DNA of 37,721 nt from an uncultured Clostridia bacterium. GTDB taxonomy: Bacteria > Bacillota > Clostridia > Christensenellales > Borkfalkiaceae. The notes under the pieces were generated by a model that did not search any database, had not been told where the DNA came from, and saw only the letters and a list, made by a program, of their open reading frames with translations. The stretch spans positions 1-37,721 of the forward strand of contig CANQMN010000017.1 in the NCBI GenBank assembly GCA_947624965.1, given 5' to 3'. This document shows, one piece after another, positions 5,972-14,752 of this stretch (positions are counted from its first letter, which is position 1; every line of letters begins with the position of its first letter). The translations under genes and the position numbers were made by a program.

Positions 5972-8272
5972 TCAATTCTCCTTGCATGCGAGCGCGGCGC
6001 GGTACAGCGCGGAATTCATGAGATCTGTCCTCTTCCCGCGAAAGACGGAAAGCCTTCCGTCCGCAAGGGAGATGAGCCCCAGTTCCTCGAATACGGCGAG
6101 CGCGAATACGACGAGTTCCTCGGAAAATTCGCTCGTCCCCCATGCGCGCGCCGCCTCCGCATAGGATGTCCCGAGCTGTCTGCCCTCTGCCGCGCGCAGC
6201 GCGACGAATACCGAAAGCAGGGTCTCCCGCGCGATGTCCAGCCTGCGCAGACGGACGTCCCCCGCGATCTCCCCGTTCACGAGCACGCGCGCGTTCCCCG
6301 CGGCGACGCCGACGGCGCACGGCTCGTCGAGGTAGATTATCTCGCGGAACGCGGAGAGGTCGCACCCCGCGTCCGGCGCGTACAGGAGGGTGTTCTCCGA
6401 GGAGGAAGCGGGGCGGAACACGTCCGCCGCCAGCCCCGCGACGGAGGGAAACCGCGCGGGCGTCCCCCGCTCCGTGTACACGGCGCACAGCCCGTAGGCG
6501 CATTCCGCGCGGCGCGACGCGATGAACGCGTCGAGCGAGGCGGTATCCGAGCGCTCCGCGCGCACGGTCGGCGATCTCAAAGAGAGCACGGCGTTCTCGA
6601 ACGCCTCCGTCTCCGCTCCCTCCGCGCCGCCGTACACGACGTCCCGCACAAATCCTTTGAGATATTCTCTTCCGCGGAACACGGAGAGATTGTATTCAAA
6701 CACGAGCGTCTTTTTCAGCCCGCTCCGCAACAACTTCAATTCGTCCGCGCCGCCGAAGTACATGAAGTCCATTCCCTCGCCCGCGATGCTCACGTGCGGC
6801 GAGAGCGGCTTCAACAGGGCGGCGTCCAGCCGCCGCGCGGTACAGGTGAACAGCGGACGGCGGTTCCCCATGCCGAAGGGTTCGAGCGCGTTCAACTCGT
6901 GCGCGAGCCGCCTGTCCGCGAGCGGACCTTCCCCGCACACGGGGATGCGGGGCTCGAAGTCCTCCCGCGTGTACCGCTCGCCGATATAGCGGTTGAGCGC
7001 CTCTTTGAGCGCGGAAAAGTTCTCCGCCTTCACATTGACGCCCGCCGCCTGCGCATGCCCGCCGAACTCCTCGATATACGCCGAACACGCCTTCAACGCC
7101 TCGAAGATGTTCACCCGCTCCACCGAGCGCGCGCTCCCTTTGAGCATGTCGCCCCGCCGCACGAAGAGAAGGGTGGGACGCCCGTACTCCTCGGCGATGC
7201 GCGCCGCGACGATGCCCGCAAAGCCCGCGTTCCAGTCCTCGCCCGCGAGCATGACGACGTTGCCGAACGCGCCCTCCCGCGCGAGAAGGCTCACCGCCTG
7301 CGCGTACAGCTCGTCGCAGCACTTCTGCCGCTCGATGTTGTAGAGATTGAGTTTCTCCGCGAGGAGCGCGATCTCCTCCTCGTCCTCGCTCGTGAAGAGG
7401 CGGAGCGCGCAGTCCGCGTCCCCCATCCTCCCCGCGGCGTTCACCCGCGGCGCGAGCGTAAAGGCGAGTGTCTGCGCCGTTACCTCCGAACTCTTCCCGA
7501 GAAGCGCGGAAAACGCGGGACGGGGCCGCTTTGCGATGCGCTTCAATCCCTCCGCCACGATGTCCCTGTTTTCGCCGAGGAGCGGCACGCTGTCCGCCAC
7601 CGTGGAGAGCGCGCAGAAATCGAGAAGGTCGTACGCCTCCTCCCCGATGAGCGCGCACGCGAGCTTGAACGCAACGCCCGCGCCGCAGAGATTGTCGTAG
7701 GGATAGTCGTCGTCGAGCTTGGGATTGACGACGATGCAATCGGGCAGCTCGTCGGGAAGCTCGTGATGGTCGGTAACGATGACGTATGCGCCCTGCTCCT
7801 TGATATATTCGACCTCTTTGCGGTTGGAAATACCGCAGTCCACCGTAACGACGAGGTCGGGCAGAAATTCGTCGAAAATTTTATCGACGGCGGAGACGGA
7901 GACGCCGTATCCGTCCGCCCGCTCGGGGACATAGAGATAGGGCTCGATGCCGAACCGTTTGAGCGCGCGCCAGAGGATGGCGCACGCGCCGATACCGTCC
8001 GCGTCGTAATCGCCGAACACGGCGACGCGCCACTCCTCCTCCCGCGCCCGTTCGAGCATCTCCTTCGCCTCCCGCATGCCGCGCATGAGGAAGGGCGAGA
8101 GAAAGTTCTCCGAAGAAGGGTGCAGGAAGGCGCGCATCTCGTCCTCCTCTTTCAAACCGCGCGCGAAAAGAATGCTCGCCGTCGTCTCGGTCAGATCGAG
8201 CGCGCGGGCGAGCCGCTTTACCTCGCGGCTCTCTTCGGCGGAAAATTCATATTCGGGAACGAGCTTTTTCAT
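5972..8272 (-). CDS. recJ: Single-stranded-DNA-specific exonuclease RecJ
   Basis: 5'-3' single-strand exonuclease of recombination and mismatch repair. The DHH phosphoesterase motifs are in order: GDYDADG (residues 87-93), VDCG (144-147), TDHHE (167-171), and later the DHHA1 motif GGHAQAAG near residue 407. The last 200 or so residues match the less conserved C-terminal extension seen in Firmicutes RecJ, for a total of 766. AGGAAAC precedes the ATG. A strong hairpin (8291-8318) lies only about 18 nt upstream of the start and leaves no room for a promoter after it, so recJ transcription must either pass this hairpin or start inside secF. recJ and rel are 1 nt apart and surely co-transcribed. 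Confidence 0.96.
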   Translation of the reverse strand: MKKLVPEYEFSAEESREVKRLARALDLTETTASILFARGLKEEDEMRAFLHPSSENFLSPFLMRGMREAKEMLERAREEEWRVAVFGDYDADGIGACAILWRALKRFGIEPYLYVPERADGYGVSVSAVDKIFDEFLPDLVVTVDCGISNRKEVEYIKEQGAYVIVTDHHELPDELPDCIVVNPKLDDDYPYDNLCGAGVAFKLACALIGEEAYDLLDFCALSTVADSVPLLGENRDIVAEGLKRIAKRPRPAFSALLGKSSEVTAQTLAFTLAPRVNAAGRMGDADCALRLFTSEDEEEIALLAEKLNLYNIERQKCCDELYAQAVSLLAREGAFGNVVMLAGEDWNAGFAGIVAARIAEEYGRPTLLFVRRGDMLKGSARSVERVNIFEALKACSAYIEEFGGHAQAAGVNVKAENFSALKEALNRYIGERYTREDFEPRIPVCGEGPLADRRLAHELNALEPFGMGNRRPLFTCTARRLDAALLKPLSPHVSIAGEGMDFMYFGGADELKLLRSGLKKTLVFEYNLSVFRGREYLKGFVRDVVYGGAEGAETEAFENAVLSLRSPTVRAERSDTASLDAFIASRRAECAYGLCAVYTERGTPARFPSVAGLAADVFRPASSSENTLLYAPDAGCDLSAFREIIYLDEPCAVGVAAGNARVLVNGEIAGDVRLRRLDIARETLLSVFVALRAAEGRQLGTSYAEAARAWGTSEFSEELVVFALAVFEELGLISLADGRLSVFRGKRTDLMNSALYRAALACKEN

Positions 8273-8290
8273 GCGGTTTCCTGTTTAGAC

Positions 8291-8318
8291 AAAACGGCGG
8301 GAGACATCCCGCCGTTTT
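8291..8318 (-). terminator. Hairpin between secF and recJ (terminator or attenuator)
   Basis: A perfect 12-bp stem AAAACGGCGGGA/TCCCGCCGTTTT with a 4-nt loop. On the minus strand it ends in TTTT and then G, so termination may be incomplete. It separates the secDF unit from the recJ-rel unit. Confidence 0.75.
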
Positions 8319-8339
8319 CGTATCGTTTTCGGATAAATT

Positions 8340-9344
8340 TTATTCCTCTTTGGGCTGTTCTTCGCGGATCGCTTTCTTCTTGCCGAAATAGCGCTTTTGC
8401 TTCACCGTGAAGCGGGAGAACGACTTGCGGATGGGCGCGAGGACCGCGGGTCCCAACAGGAGCGAGGAATATACGCTCACCGCCACGGCGATGAGGGCGG
8501 GGAGCACGAGGAGCCTTGTGCCCGCGGCTGCCACGGCGCCGATCAGAAGCAGCGTTGCGGCAAGCGCGCCTGCGACGATGAGAATGGGCTTCCACGCGGT
8601 TTTCAGGCTCTCCTCCACAACTTCCGCGCCGTCGAGCGCGCTGTATGCGACGTCCTTCGCATTGGAGCGGAGCTTGGCGCAATGCACCATCCAGAGCACG
8701 AGCGAGCAGACCGCCGAGACGCCCGCAAGAAGAAGCGGCGAAGCGGCATAGAGCGGAATGCGCAGAATGGCGAGCAGGGAGAGCGTAAACAGTACGTCGT
8801 GCACGCAGACGACGAGCCCCGCGAGCGCACTGCTCACGCGGAACCGCACGCCGATATAGATGAGCGCAACGACGGCGCCCACGGCGACCGCGATCGCGCC
8901 CCGCCAGTCCGCCACGATAAAGCGTTGGTTTTCGACGGAATGCCACACGGCGTCCACTTCCGCCGCGCCCGTGAAGGCGGTGTTCGCATAGGTGTTCACG
9001 GCGTCCGCCGCGTCGGCGAGCGCTTTATCGGAGGCGTCCGCCGAGAACGTATAGACGAGCTTTTCCGTTCCCACCGCGTTAGAGTTCTCCTGCGTGGCGC
9101 GCTCCTGCACGGAGAGTCCGTTCGCCTTGAAGATGTCGTCGCAGGACTTTTCCAGCGCGGCGACGCTGTCCGGATTGCCGGAAACAACGACGTTATAGGT
9201 AACCTCCAACGTCTTGCTTGCGGGACGCTCCGCGGAAAAATCGAACCCGAGAAGCGCAAAGAGCAGGATCCCCGCCAGAATGATCGCCGAAGAGATCGCG
9301 ATCCACACGGGAAGAAGTTTTACGGGTCTGAAAGACTTATTCAT
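8340..9344 (-). CDS. secF: Protein translocase subunit SecF (divergent)
   Basis: Membrane partner of SecD that helps late steps of protein export across the cytoplasmic membrane. The 334-residue protein has one N-terminal membrane span (about residues 11-33), an external domain, then five hydrophobic segments from about 150 on. The family stretch RFRVSSALAGLVVCVHDVLF holds the typical HD (His182-Asp183). The later motif usually written GYSINDTVVVFDR reads instead G208-VSAVCS-LVLWMVH, so the conserved Asn-Asp is Val-Cys. I chose the ATG at 9344, which overlaps the secD stop by 8 nt. The longer reading frame would lie far inside secD. Identity rests on fold, order (secD-secF-recJ) and partial motifs. 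Confidence 0.85.
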   Translation of the reverse strand: MNKSFRPVKLLPVWIAISSAIILAGILLFALLGFDFSAERPASKTLEVTYNVVVSGNPDSVAALEKSCDDIFKANGLSVQERATQENSNAVGTEKLVYTFSADASDKALADAADAVNTYANTAFTGAAEVDAVWHSVENQRFIVADWRGAIAVAVGAVVALIYIGVRFRVSSALAGLVVCVHDVLFTLSLLAILRIPLYAASPLLLAGVSAVCSLVLWMVHCAKLRSNAKDVAYSALDGAEVVEESLKTAWKPILIVAGALAATLLLIGAVAAAGTRLLVLPALIAVAVSVYSSLLLGPAVLAPIRKSFSRFTVKQKRYFGKKKAIREEQPKEE

Positions 9345-10848
9345 CGTCGTCTCCCTCCGCGGCATCAGCCTTGAAATTACAGAACCGCCCCTGGTGTTTG
9401 GACTGCGCCATGAGCGCCGCCCACGCAAAGCGGTTGACGGCGAGCGCGCACACGCCCGAGAACACGACGCCGAGCGCGAACGTGAACGCGAATGCGGAAA
9501 GCCCCGTGAGCGCAATGAAGAAGGTTACGAACCCGAAGAGCGCAAGCGCGATGTGCACGTCGAACACCGACCAGAAGCATTTCTTGTACCCCGTCTTTAC
9601 CGAAGAGATCATCGTCTTGCCGAGCGCGAATTCCTTGCGGGCGCATTCGTAGCTCACCGCATTGGAGACGCACAGCACGACGGCGGCGAGCATGAGACCG
9701 ACAAAGGTCTCCACGCCGATCGAAAGGAAGGGGATCGCCCAGACGCACAGCGCCATGGGGAAGAAGAACAGAAGGAAGGAATACAGGTGCGCGAACGCCA
9801 ACAGGTGATAGCGCACGAAGAAGAACACCGTCATGCCGACGAACAGCACGCCGAACGCGATGTAGAGATACAGGAGCGCATCGTTGCCGAACAGCGCGTC
9901 GAAGCGGTAGAGCTCGTCCGAAGCGAGTTCGACGAAGTCTCCCTTCGCGGAGAGCGCGGTGTCGAACGCGACGGCGACCGCCTCCGCAGACTGCGCGGTA
10001 TACGAACCGCTGATATAGAGGCTGCTCTCGTCGATCGCCTCGGAGACGGTGAGCTGGATGGCGGAGCTGTCGCCGATCTTGAAGAACATCGTGGAGGAGC
10101 TGTCCGCCGCCGTCGCGGTCTGCGTCGCGATGACCTCTCTGCCCGCCGCCGTGAAGTTTATGATGACGTAAGCCGTCCCGTCCGCGCCGACGCGCGAAGA
10201 GAATCCGGTGATATAGTGCCCGATCTCGTGTTCCTCCTCCTTTCTCGAAGAGGCTCTGGGCATAATGGTCGTCGCGCTGTCCGCATCCTCACCGTATCCC
10301 ACGGAAATATCGCCCGTATAGGAGAACGCCTGCAAGACGGCGCCCTGATCGCTCATGTCCGCGGGGAGGGAGATGCGCACGGTGTAGCCGTCCGCCACGT
10401 CCACGCGCACGCCCGCGAGGTGCAGTTTTTCATACCGCTCGGCGATGAGATCCACGGTCTCCGCAAAGGAGGCGGCAAATTCTGCGCTCGGCGTCTTTTT
10501 GTCCTCGCCGCAGACTTTGTCGATCTCGTAATAGAGCGTTCCGCTCGGCGAAGCCGCGTATTTTGCCTTGTATTCTTCGCGTTCCTGTTCGTCCGCGATG
10601 CCGTCGCGGTTATCGGCAAATTCCTGCGCGGAGATGATGCCGTCGGGATAATACATCGCGACGTAGCCGCCGCCGTTGTAAGTTCCGTCGAGGGAAGTCC
10701 CGCCGAAATTGACGTCCTTGTCCGTTTTGGCTATCACGGAATTGAAATAGTCGATCCCCATGGGGAAGGACACCGTGCAGACAAAACACAAAACGGCGAC
10801 GAGAATTGAAAGTGCTATCAATGCCAGCGCCGATTTTACCTTGCTCAT
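9337..10848 (-). CDS. secD: Protein translocase subunit SecD (divergent)
   Basis: Large subunit of the SecDF export-assisting complex. The 503-residue product has an N-terminal span (residues 5-28), a long external P1-type domain and five C-terminal membrane segments from about residue 325. Family traces include VDVADGYTVRISLP and INFTAAGREVIATQT, and late on ECARKEFALGKTMISSVKTGY, which parallels the usual ERIREEL-x-G block. The preceding membrane span normally contains a VDANVLIF-type Asp. Here it is AAVVLCVSNAVSYE and has no acidic residue before Glu401. A strong promoter lies at 10927-10955. It is co-transcribed with secF by an 8-nt overlap. Confidence comes from order and topology as much as from motifs. 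Confidence 0.85.
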   Translation of the reverse strand: MSKVKSALALIALSILVAVLCFVCTVSFPMGIDYFNSVIAKTDKDVNFGGTSLDGTYNGGGYVAMYYPDGIISAQEFADNRDGIADEQEREEYKAKYAASPSGTLYYEIDKVCGEDKKTPSAEFAASFAETVDLIAERYEKLHLAGVRVDVADGYTVRISLPADMSDQGAVLQAFSYTGDISVGYGEDADSATTIMPRASSRKEEEHEIGHYITGFSSRVGADGTAYVIINFTAAGREVIATQTATAADSSSTMFFKIGDSSAIQLTVSEAIDESSLYISGSYTAQSAEAVAVAFDTALSAKGDFVELASDELYRFDALFGNDALLYLYIAFGVLFVGMTVFFFVRYHLLAFAHLYSFLLFFFPMALCVWAIPFLSIGVETFVGLMLAAVVLCVSNAVSYECARKEFALGKTMISSVKTGYKKCFWSVFDVHIALALFGFVTFFIALTGLSAFAFTFALGVVFSGVCALAVNRFAWAALMAQSKHQGRFCNFKADAAEGDDDE

Positions 10849-10926
10849 TGCTTCCTCCTACTCCGATCGCGCGGGCGCGCCCGCAAACAGAAGATATGTT
10901 CCCGTCGGGAAAATATCACTCCTACC

Positions 10927-10955
10927 ATTATATATAAAAAGCGCGTTTCCGTCAA
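10927..10955 (-). promoter_or_regulatory. secDF promoter nested in the scfB terminator
   Basis: Minus strand -35 TTGACG (10950-10955), 17-bp spacer, -10 TATAAT (10927-10932). The -35 box lies in the loop and the spacer runs through one arm of the terminator hairpin at 10938-10970. Confidence 0.85.
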
Positions 10956-10970
10956 GCCGAAACGCGCTTT
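10938..10970 (-). terminator. scfB terminator
   Basis: A perfect 12-bp stem AAAGCGCGTTTC/GAAACGCGCTTT with a 9-nt loop. On the minus strand it runs into TTTTTATA. The stop of scfB is just upstream. Confidence 0.85.
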
Positions 10971-10987
10971 ATTTTACATTTTTTCCT

Positions 10988-12283
10988 TTATTTTTCACGC
11001 GACTTGCGCTCCGCGAGAACGTGCATCGCGCATTCGACGCGTTTTTTCATCATGGCGCAGGTCATCTCGTACGGTTTTTCGATGTCGCCGTTGAAATGAT
11101 AGTTGTTCGCACTGCATCCGCCCGAGCAGATAAATTTCGCGAAACAGTCCCCGCACTTCTCCCGCGTGAAGAGGCAGCTGTTTGCGAACTTCTCCCTGAT
11201 ATCCGTCCGCGTGATGCCCTCGAACACGCTCCCCATGCGCCACGCCGCGTCGCCCGCGAACTGATGGCAGGGATAGAGATCGCCGTTCGGGACGACGGAA
11301 AAGTATTCGTTCCCCGCGCCGCAGGCGGAGACCCGCTTTTGCAGGCAGGGACCCCCTTCGAGGTCCACGTTGAAGTGGAAAAAGTTGAAGCCGTTCCCCT
11401 CCCGCTCGCGGCGGACGTATTCGTCGCACAGCGTCTCGTATTCCCGCTCGATCTGCGGAAGGTGCGCCTCGGTGAGTTTGAGGTCCTCGATATCGGTAAC
11501 GACGGGCTCCACGGAGAGCGAGCGGAACCCCTCGTCCGCGAGGAAGAGGACGTCCTTGGAAAAATCGAGGTTCCGCGCCGTGAATGTTCCCCGCACGTAA
11601 TAATGCTTGTCCCCGCGCAGTTGCACGAACTTCTTGATCTTCCCGATGACCGCGTCGAAACTGCCCTTTCCGTTCACCGTCTTCCGCACGGCGTCGTGGA
11701 TCTCGGGACGTCCGTCGAGGGAGAGAACGACGTTCTCCATCTCCTCGTTGAGAAACTCGATCGCGTCGTCGTCGAGCAGAAGCCCGTTCGTCGTCGTCGT
11801 GAACAGAAACCGCTTGCCCCGCTTCTTCGCCTCCGCCTTGGCGTAGTACACCGTCTCCTTGACGACGGAGAGATTCATCAGCGGTTCGCCGCCGAAAAAG
11901 TCCGTTTCGAGCACTTTGCGGTCGCCGCTGTTTTCGAGGAGAAAGTCGATCGCGGCGCGCGCCGTCTCCGCGCTCATCATCTCGCGCGCGGAATGATATG
12001 CCCCCTCGTCCGCAAAGCAATACTTACAGCGGAGGTTGCAGTCGTGGCAGATGTGGAGACAGAGCGCCTTCACGAAGCGGGATTTCTGCGGGCGCGCCGT
12101 CGTCTCGGGCGCGTCCAAAAGACCCGCCTTTTTCAGCGCGCCGAGTTCGGCGAGTTCCTCTTCCGTGAGCTCCGTGGGTTTGCCGGCAAGGTAGTCCGCC
12201 GTGCGCGCGTCGCACTCGTGGAGCGCGCCGCTGCCCGTATCGTAGACGTACCGCTTGTCCCGATAGGAAAAAACGTGTATCAT
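10988..12283 (-). CDS. scfB: Radical SAM/SPASM maturase of the SCIFF peptide
   Basis: Enzyme that installs thioether cross-links from the cysteines of the SCIFF precursor peptide to nearby residues (known for the family). The 431-residue protein begins with a peptide-recognition-like domain of about 65 residues. Next comes LCLHICHDCNLRCKYCF, where Cys82, Cys86 and Cys89 bind the SAM-cleaving cluster, then FFGGEP. The C-terminal SPASM part is very Cys-rich: CGAGNEY, YPCHQF, CLF, CGDCFAKFICSGGC, TCAMM and VEC. These would bind two auxiliary iron-sulfur clusters. An AGGA lies close to the ATG. The substrate gene scfA is 68 nt upstream, with a hairpin in between. Confidence 0.95.
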   Translation of the reverse strand: MIHVFSYRDKRYVYDTGSGALHECDARTADYLAGKPTELTEEELAELGALKKAGLLDAPETTARPQKSRFVKALCLHICHDCNLRCKYCFADEGAYHSAREMMSAETARAAIDFLLENSGDRKVLETDFFGGEPLMNLSVVKETVYYAKAEAKKRGKRFLFTTTTNGLLLDDDAIEFLNEEMENVVLSLDGRPEIHDAVRKTVNGKGSFDAVIGKIKKFVQLRGDKHYYVRGTFTARNLDFSKDVLFLADEGFRSLSVEPVVTDIEDLKLTEAHLPQIEREYETLCDEYVRREREGNGFNFFHFNVDLEGGPCLQKRVSACGAGNEYFSVVPNGDLYPCHQFAGDAAWRMGSVFEGITRTDIREKFANSCLFTREKCGDCFAKFICSGGCSANNYHFNGDIEKPYEMTCAMMKKRVECAMHVLAERKSREK

Positions 12284-12291
12284 AACGTCCT

Positions 12292-12336
12292 AAAAAGCAT
12301 GGCAAGGGAGCAACGCCCGCGCGCCGCTCCCTTGCC
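12292..12336 (-). terminator. Hairpin between SCIFF peptide and maturase genes
   Basis: An 11-bp stem GGCAAGGGAGC/GCTCCCTTGCC with a 14-nt loop, followed on the minus strand by ATGCTTTTT. It is a leaky terminator or attenuator. The T-run ends only 8 nt before the scfB start and immediately precedes the AGGA ribosome-binding site. Confidence 0.7.
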
Positions 12337-12350
12337 GTTGTACTCCGGAA

Positions 12351-12506
12351 TTACTTCTGCTTTTCGAGATCCTGCTCTCTCGTTACGCGCTCGCAGGACT
12401 GGTTGCCCACGGTGCAGCTCGTTTTGCAGGCGGACTGGCAGGTGCTTCTGCACTCGCCGCAGCCCGTAATTTTCTTTTCGGCAGGTTTCGCTATCGTCTT
12501 GATCAT
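12351..12506 (-). CDS. scfA: SCIFF (six-cysteines-in-forty-five) ribosomal peptide precursor
   Basis: Precursor of a ribosomally made, post-translationally modified peptide found in nearly all Clostridia. The final function is not settled. The 51-residue product starts MIKTIAKPAEKKITG and then has exactly six cysteines, at positions 16, 19, 23, 27, 31 and 38, in the pattern CxxC-x3-C-x3-C-x3-C-x6-C. The tail REQDLEKQK is charged. A GGGAGAG Shine-Dalgarno precedes the ATG, and a consensus promoter lies at 12533-12561. It is followed by the maturase gene. The composition and the maturase next door leave little doubt. Confidence 0.95.
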   Translation of the reverse strand: MIKTIAKPAEKKITGCGECRSTCQSACKTSCTVGNQSCERVTREQDLEKQK

Positions 12507-12532
12507 GGTATCTCTCCCGAGCTTTTTTTCTT

Positions 12533-12561
12533 ATTATACAACGCGCAGGGGAAATTTGCAA
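12533..12561 (-). promoter_or_regulatory. scfA promoter
   Basis: Minus strand -35 TTGCAA (12556-12561), 17-bp spacer, -10 TATAAT (12533-12538). It lies in the short gap after the TIGR04086 gene. Confidence 0.85.
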
Positions 12562-12569
12562 GTGTTTTT

Positions 12570-12950
12570 TCACCCTTTACGCAATTTCGCGCCGCAAAGC
12601 GCGCCAAGCCCGCCGCAGAGCGCGCAGACGAACAGTTCGAGCGCGAAAAATCCGTCGAGACGGAACCCGCCCCCGATCGCGGCGAAGAGGAGCATGGAGA
12701 CGACCGAATAGAGCAGTCCCGCCGCCGCCCCTTTGAAGAAGGCGCGCTCCCGACGGATGAACAGCAGGCAGAAGAGGAACGCCCCCGTGCATTTGAGGAC
12801 CCAGTTCACGGCGGTGAGCACGCTCTGCGAGGGCGCGTACGCCTGCACGAACACGGCGACGAGCGCCGTCGCAAAGAGAGAGAACACCGTCGCCGAGAGC
12901 GCGGCTTTCACGACTTCCCACGCCGCGCGCCGCAAAAATTCCTTGTCCAT
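12570..12950 (-). CDS. TIGR04086 family membrane protein
   Basis: A 126-residue integral membrane protein with four hydrophobic segments (about residues 15-37, 47-65, 71-91 and 99-122). It belongs to the TIGR04086 family, known for sitting between yajC and the SCIFF genes in Clostridia. No biochemical role is known. A link to export or to SCIFF handling is inference. The small Cys-Gly-rich last segment (ALCGGLGALCGAKLRKG) is typical of a packed helix. Its GGAGG Shine-Dalgarno is also the 3' arm of the hairpin after yajC (12951-12989), and the T-run of that hairpin abuts the ATG. Confidence 0.85.
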   Translation of the reverse strand: MDKEFLRRAAWEVVKAALSATVFSLFATALVAVFVQAYAPSQSVLTAVNWVLKCTGAFLFCLLFIRRERAFFKGAAAGLLYSVVSMLLFAAIGGGFRLDGFFALELFVCALCGGLGALCGAKLRKG

Positions 12951-12989
12951 AAAAAAACCTCCGCTTCGTTATTTCAACGTATGCGGAGG
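12951..12989 (-). terminator. yajC terminator whose 3' arm is the next gene's Shine-Dalgarno
   Basis: Minus strand stem CCTCCGC/GCGGAGG with an inner CGTT/AACG helix, then seven T residues that run straight into the ATG of the TIGR04086 gene. The GGAGG of the 3' arm is the only ribosome-binding site for that gene. Confidence 0.8.
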
Positions 12990-13007
12990 GATTTCCGTTT
13001 ATGCCGT

Positions 13008-13514
13008 TCAATCTTTCTTTTCTTCGGAGGGCTCCGCAGGTTCCGCGGGCTTCTCTTCGGGCGTTTCTTCGGTCGCCTCGGGCGCTTCCTTCTGCTCTTC
13101 GGGCTTGGCTTCGGGAAGTTCTTTCCCCGCGGCTTTCGCCTCTTTTTCCGCCTTCTTGCGCGCCTCGGCTTCCTCGCGCGCGATCTGCGTGGGACCCTTC
13201 GCATCCGTCTGGGCGATGAGCTCCTTGTCCATCTTCACATAGGACTTGCCGGAACTTTCGCTCCCCGTCTCGATGATGACGGTGTTGTCGTCGCAAACTT
13301 CCACGACGACGCCGCAAATGCCGCCCGCCGTCTTGACCTTATTGCCGGGACGGATCGCGTCCAACTGCTCGACATACTCCTTTTGGCGCGCCTTGTTCTT
13401 CCTGCCCGAAAAGACAAACCAGATCACCACGAGCAAGAGAAGGACCACAAGCACCACGGGAAGGATCCAATTTGTCGCCGATTTCTCGTTATCTGCCAAT
13501 AAGTTCCAAATCAT
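13008..13514 (-). CDS. yajC: Preprotein translocase accessory subunit YajC
   Basis: Single-span membrane protein that associates with SecDF. The 168-residue product has a membrane helix at residues 15-36, then the family core (KEYVEQLDAIRPGNKVKTAGG, VVEVCDDNTVIIE). From about residue 110 it carries an unusual tail of some 60 residues made almost only of Glu, Lys, Ala and Pro. Typical YajC proteins have about 85-115 residues, so this tail is an extension. I chose ATG 13514 (AGGAG 8 nt before). Longer in-frame starts would overlap the promoter boxes at 13537-13565. Confidence 0.92.
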   Translation of the reverse strand: MIWNLLADNEKSATNWILPVVLVVLLLLVVIWFVFSGRKNKARQKEYVEQLDAIRPGNKVKTAGGICGVVVEVCDDNTVIIETGSESSGKSYVKMDKELIAQTDAKGPTQIAREEAEARKKAEKEAKAAGKELPEAKPEEQKEAPEATEETPEEKPAEPAEPSEEKKD

Positions 13515-13536
13515 ATCTTTTTCTCCTCTGCTCACC

Positions 13537-13565
13537 ATAATAACCTTTTTACGGAGATTTGGCAA
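13537..13565 (-). promoter_or_regulatory. yajC promoter
   Basis: Minus strand -35 TTGCCA (13560-13565), 17-bp spacer, -10 TATTAT (13537-13542). It lies between tgt and yajC. Confidence 0.8.
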
Positions 13566-13624
13566 GCGATTTTGGGAATTTTTTTCCGCGAATATCAAAT
13601 TACTTTTCCGTGCGCCGCCGAAAA

Positions 13625-14752
<1,128 letters not shown>

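Noticed and set aside
2077-8410. Several very long plus-strand open frames antisense to hemZ, rel and recJ
   Set aside because: The minus-strand genes have complete catalytic motifs. The antisense frames show low-complexity Arg/Ala/Glu-rich translations only.
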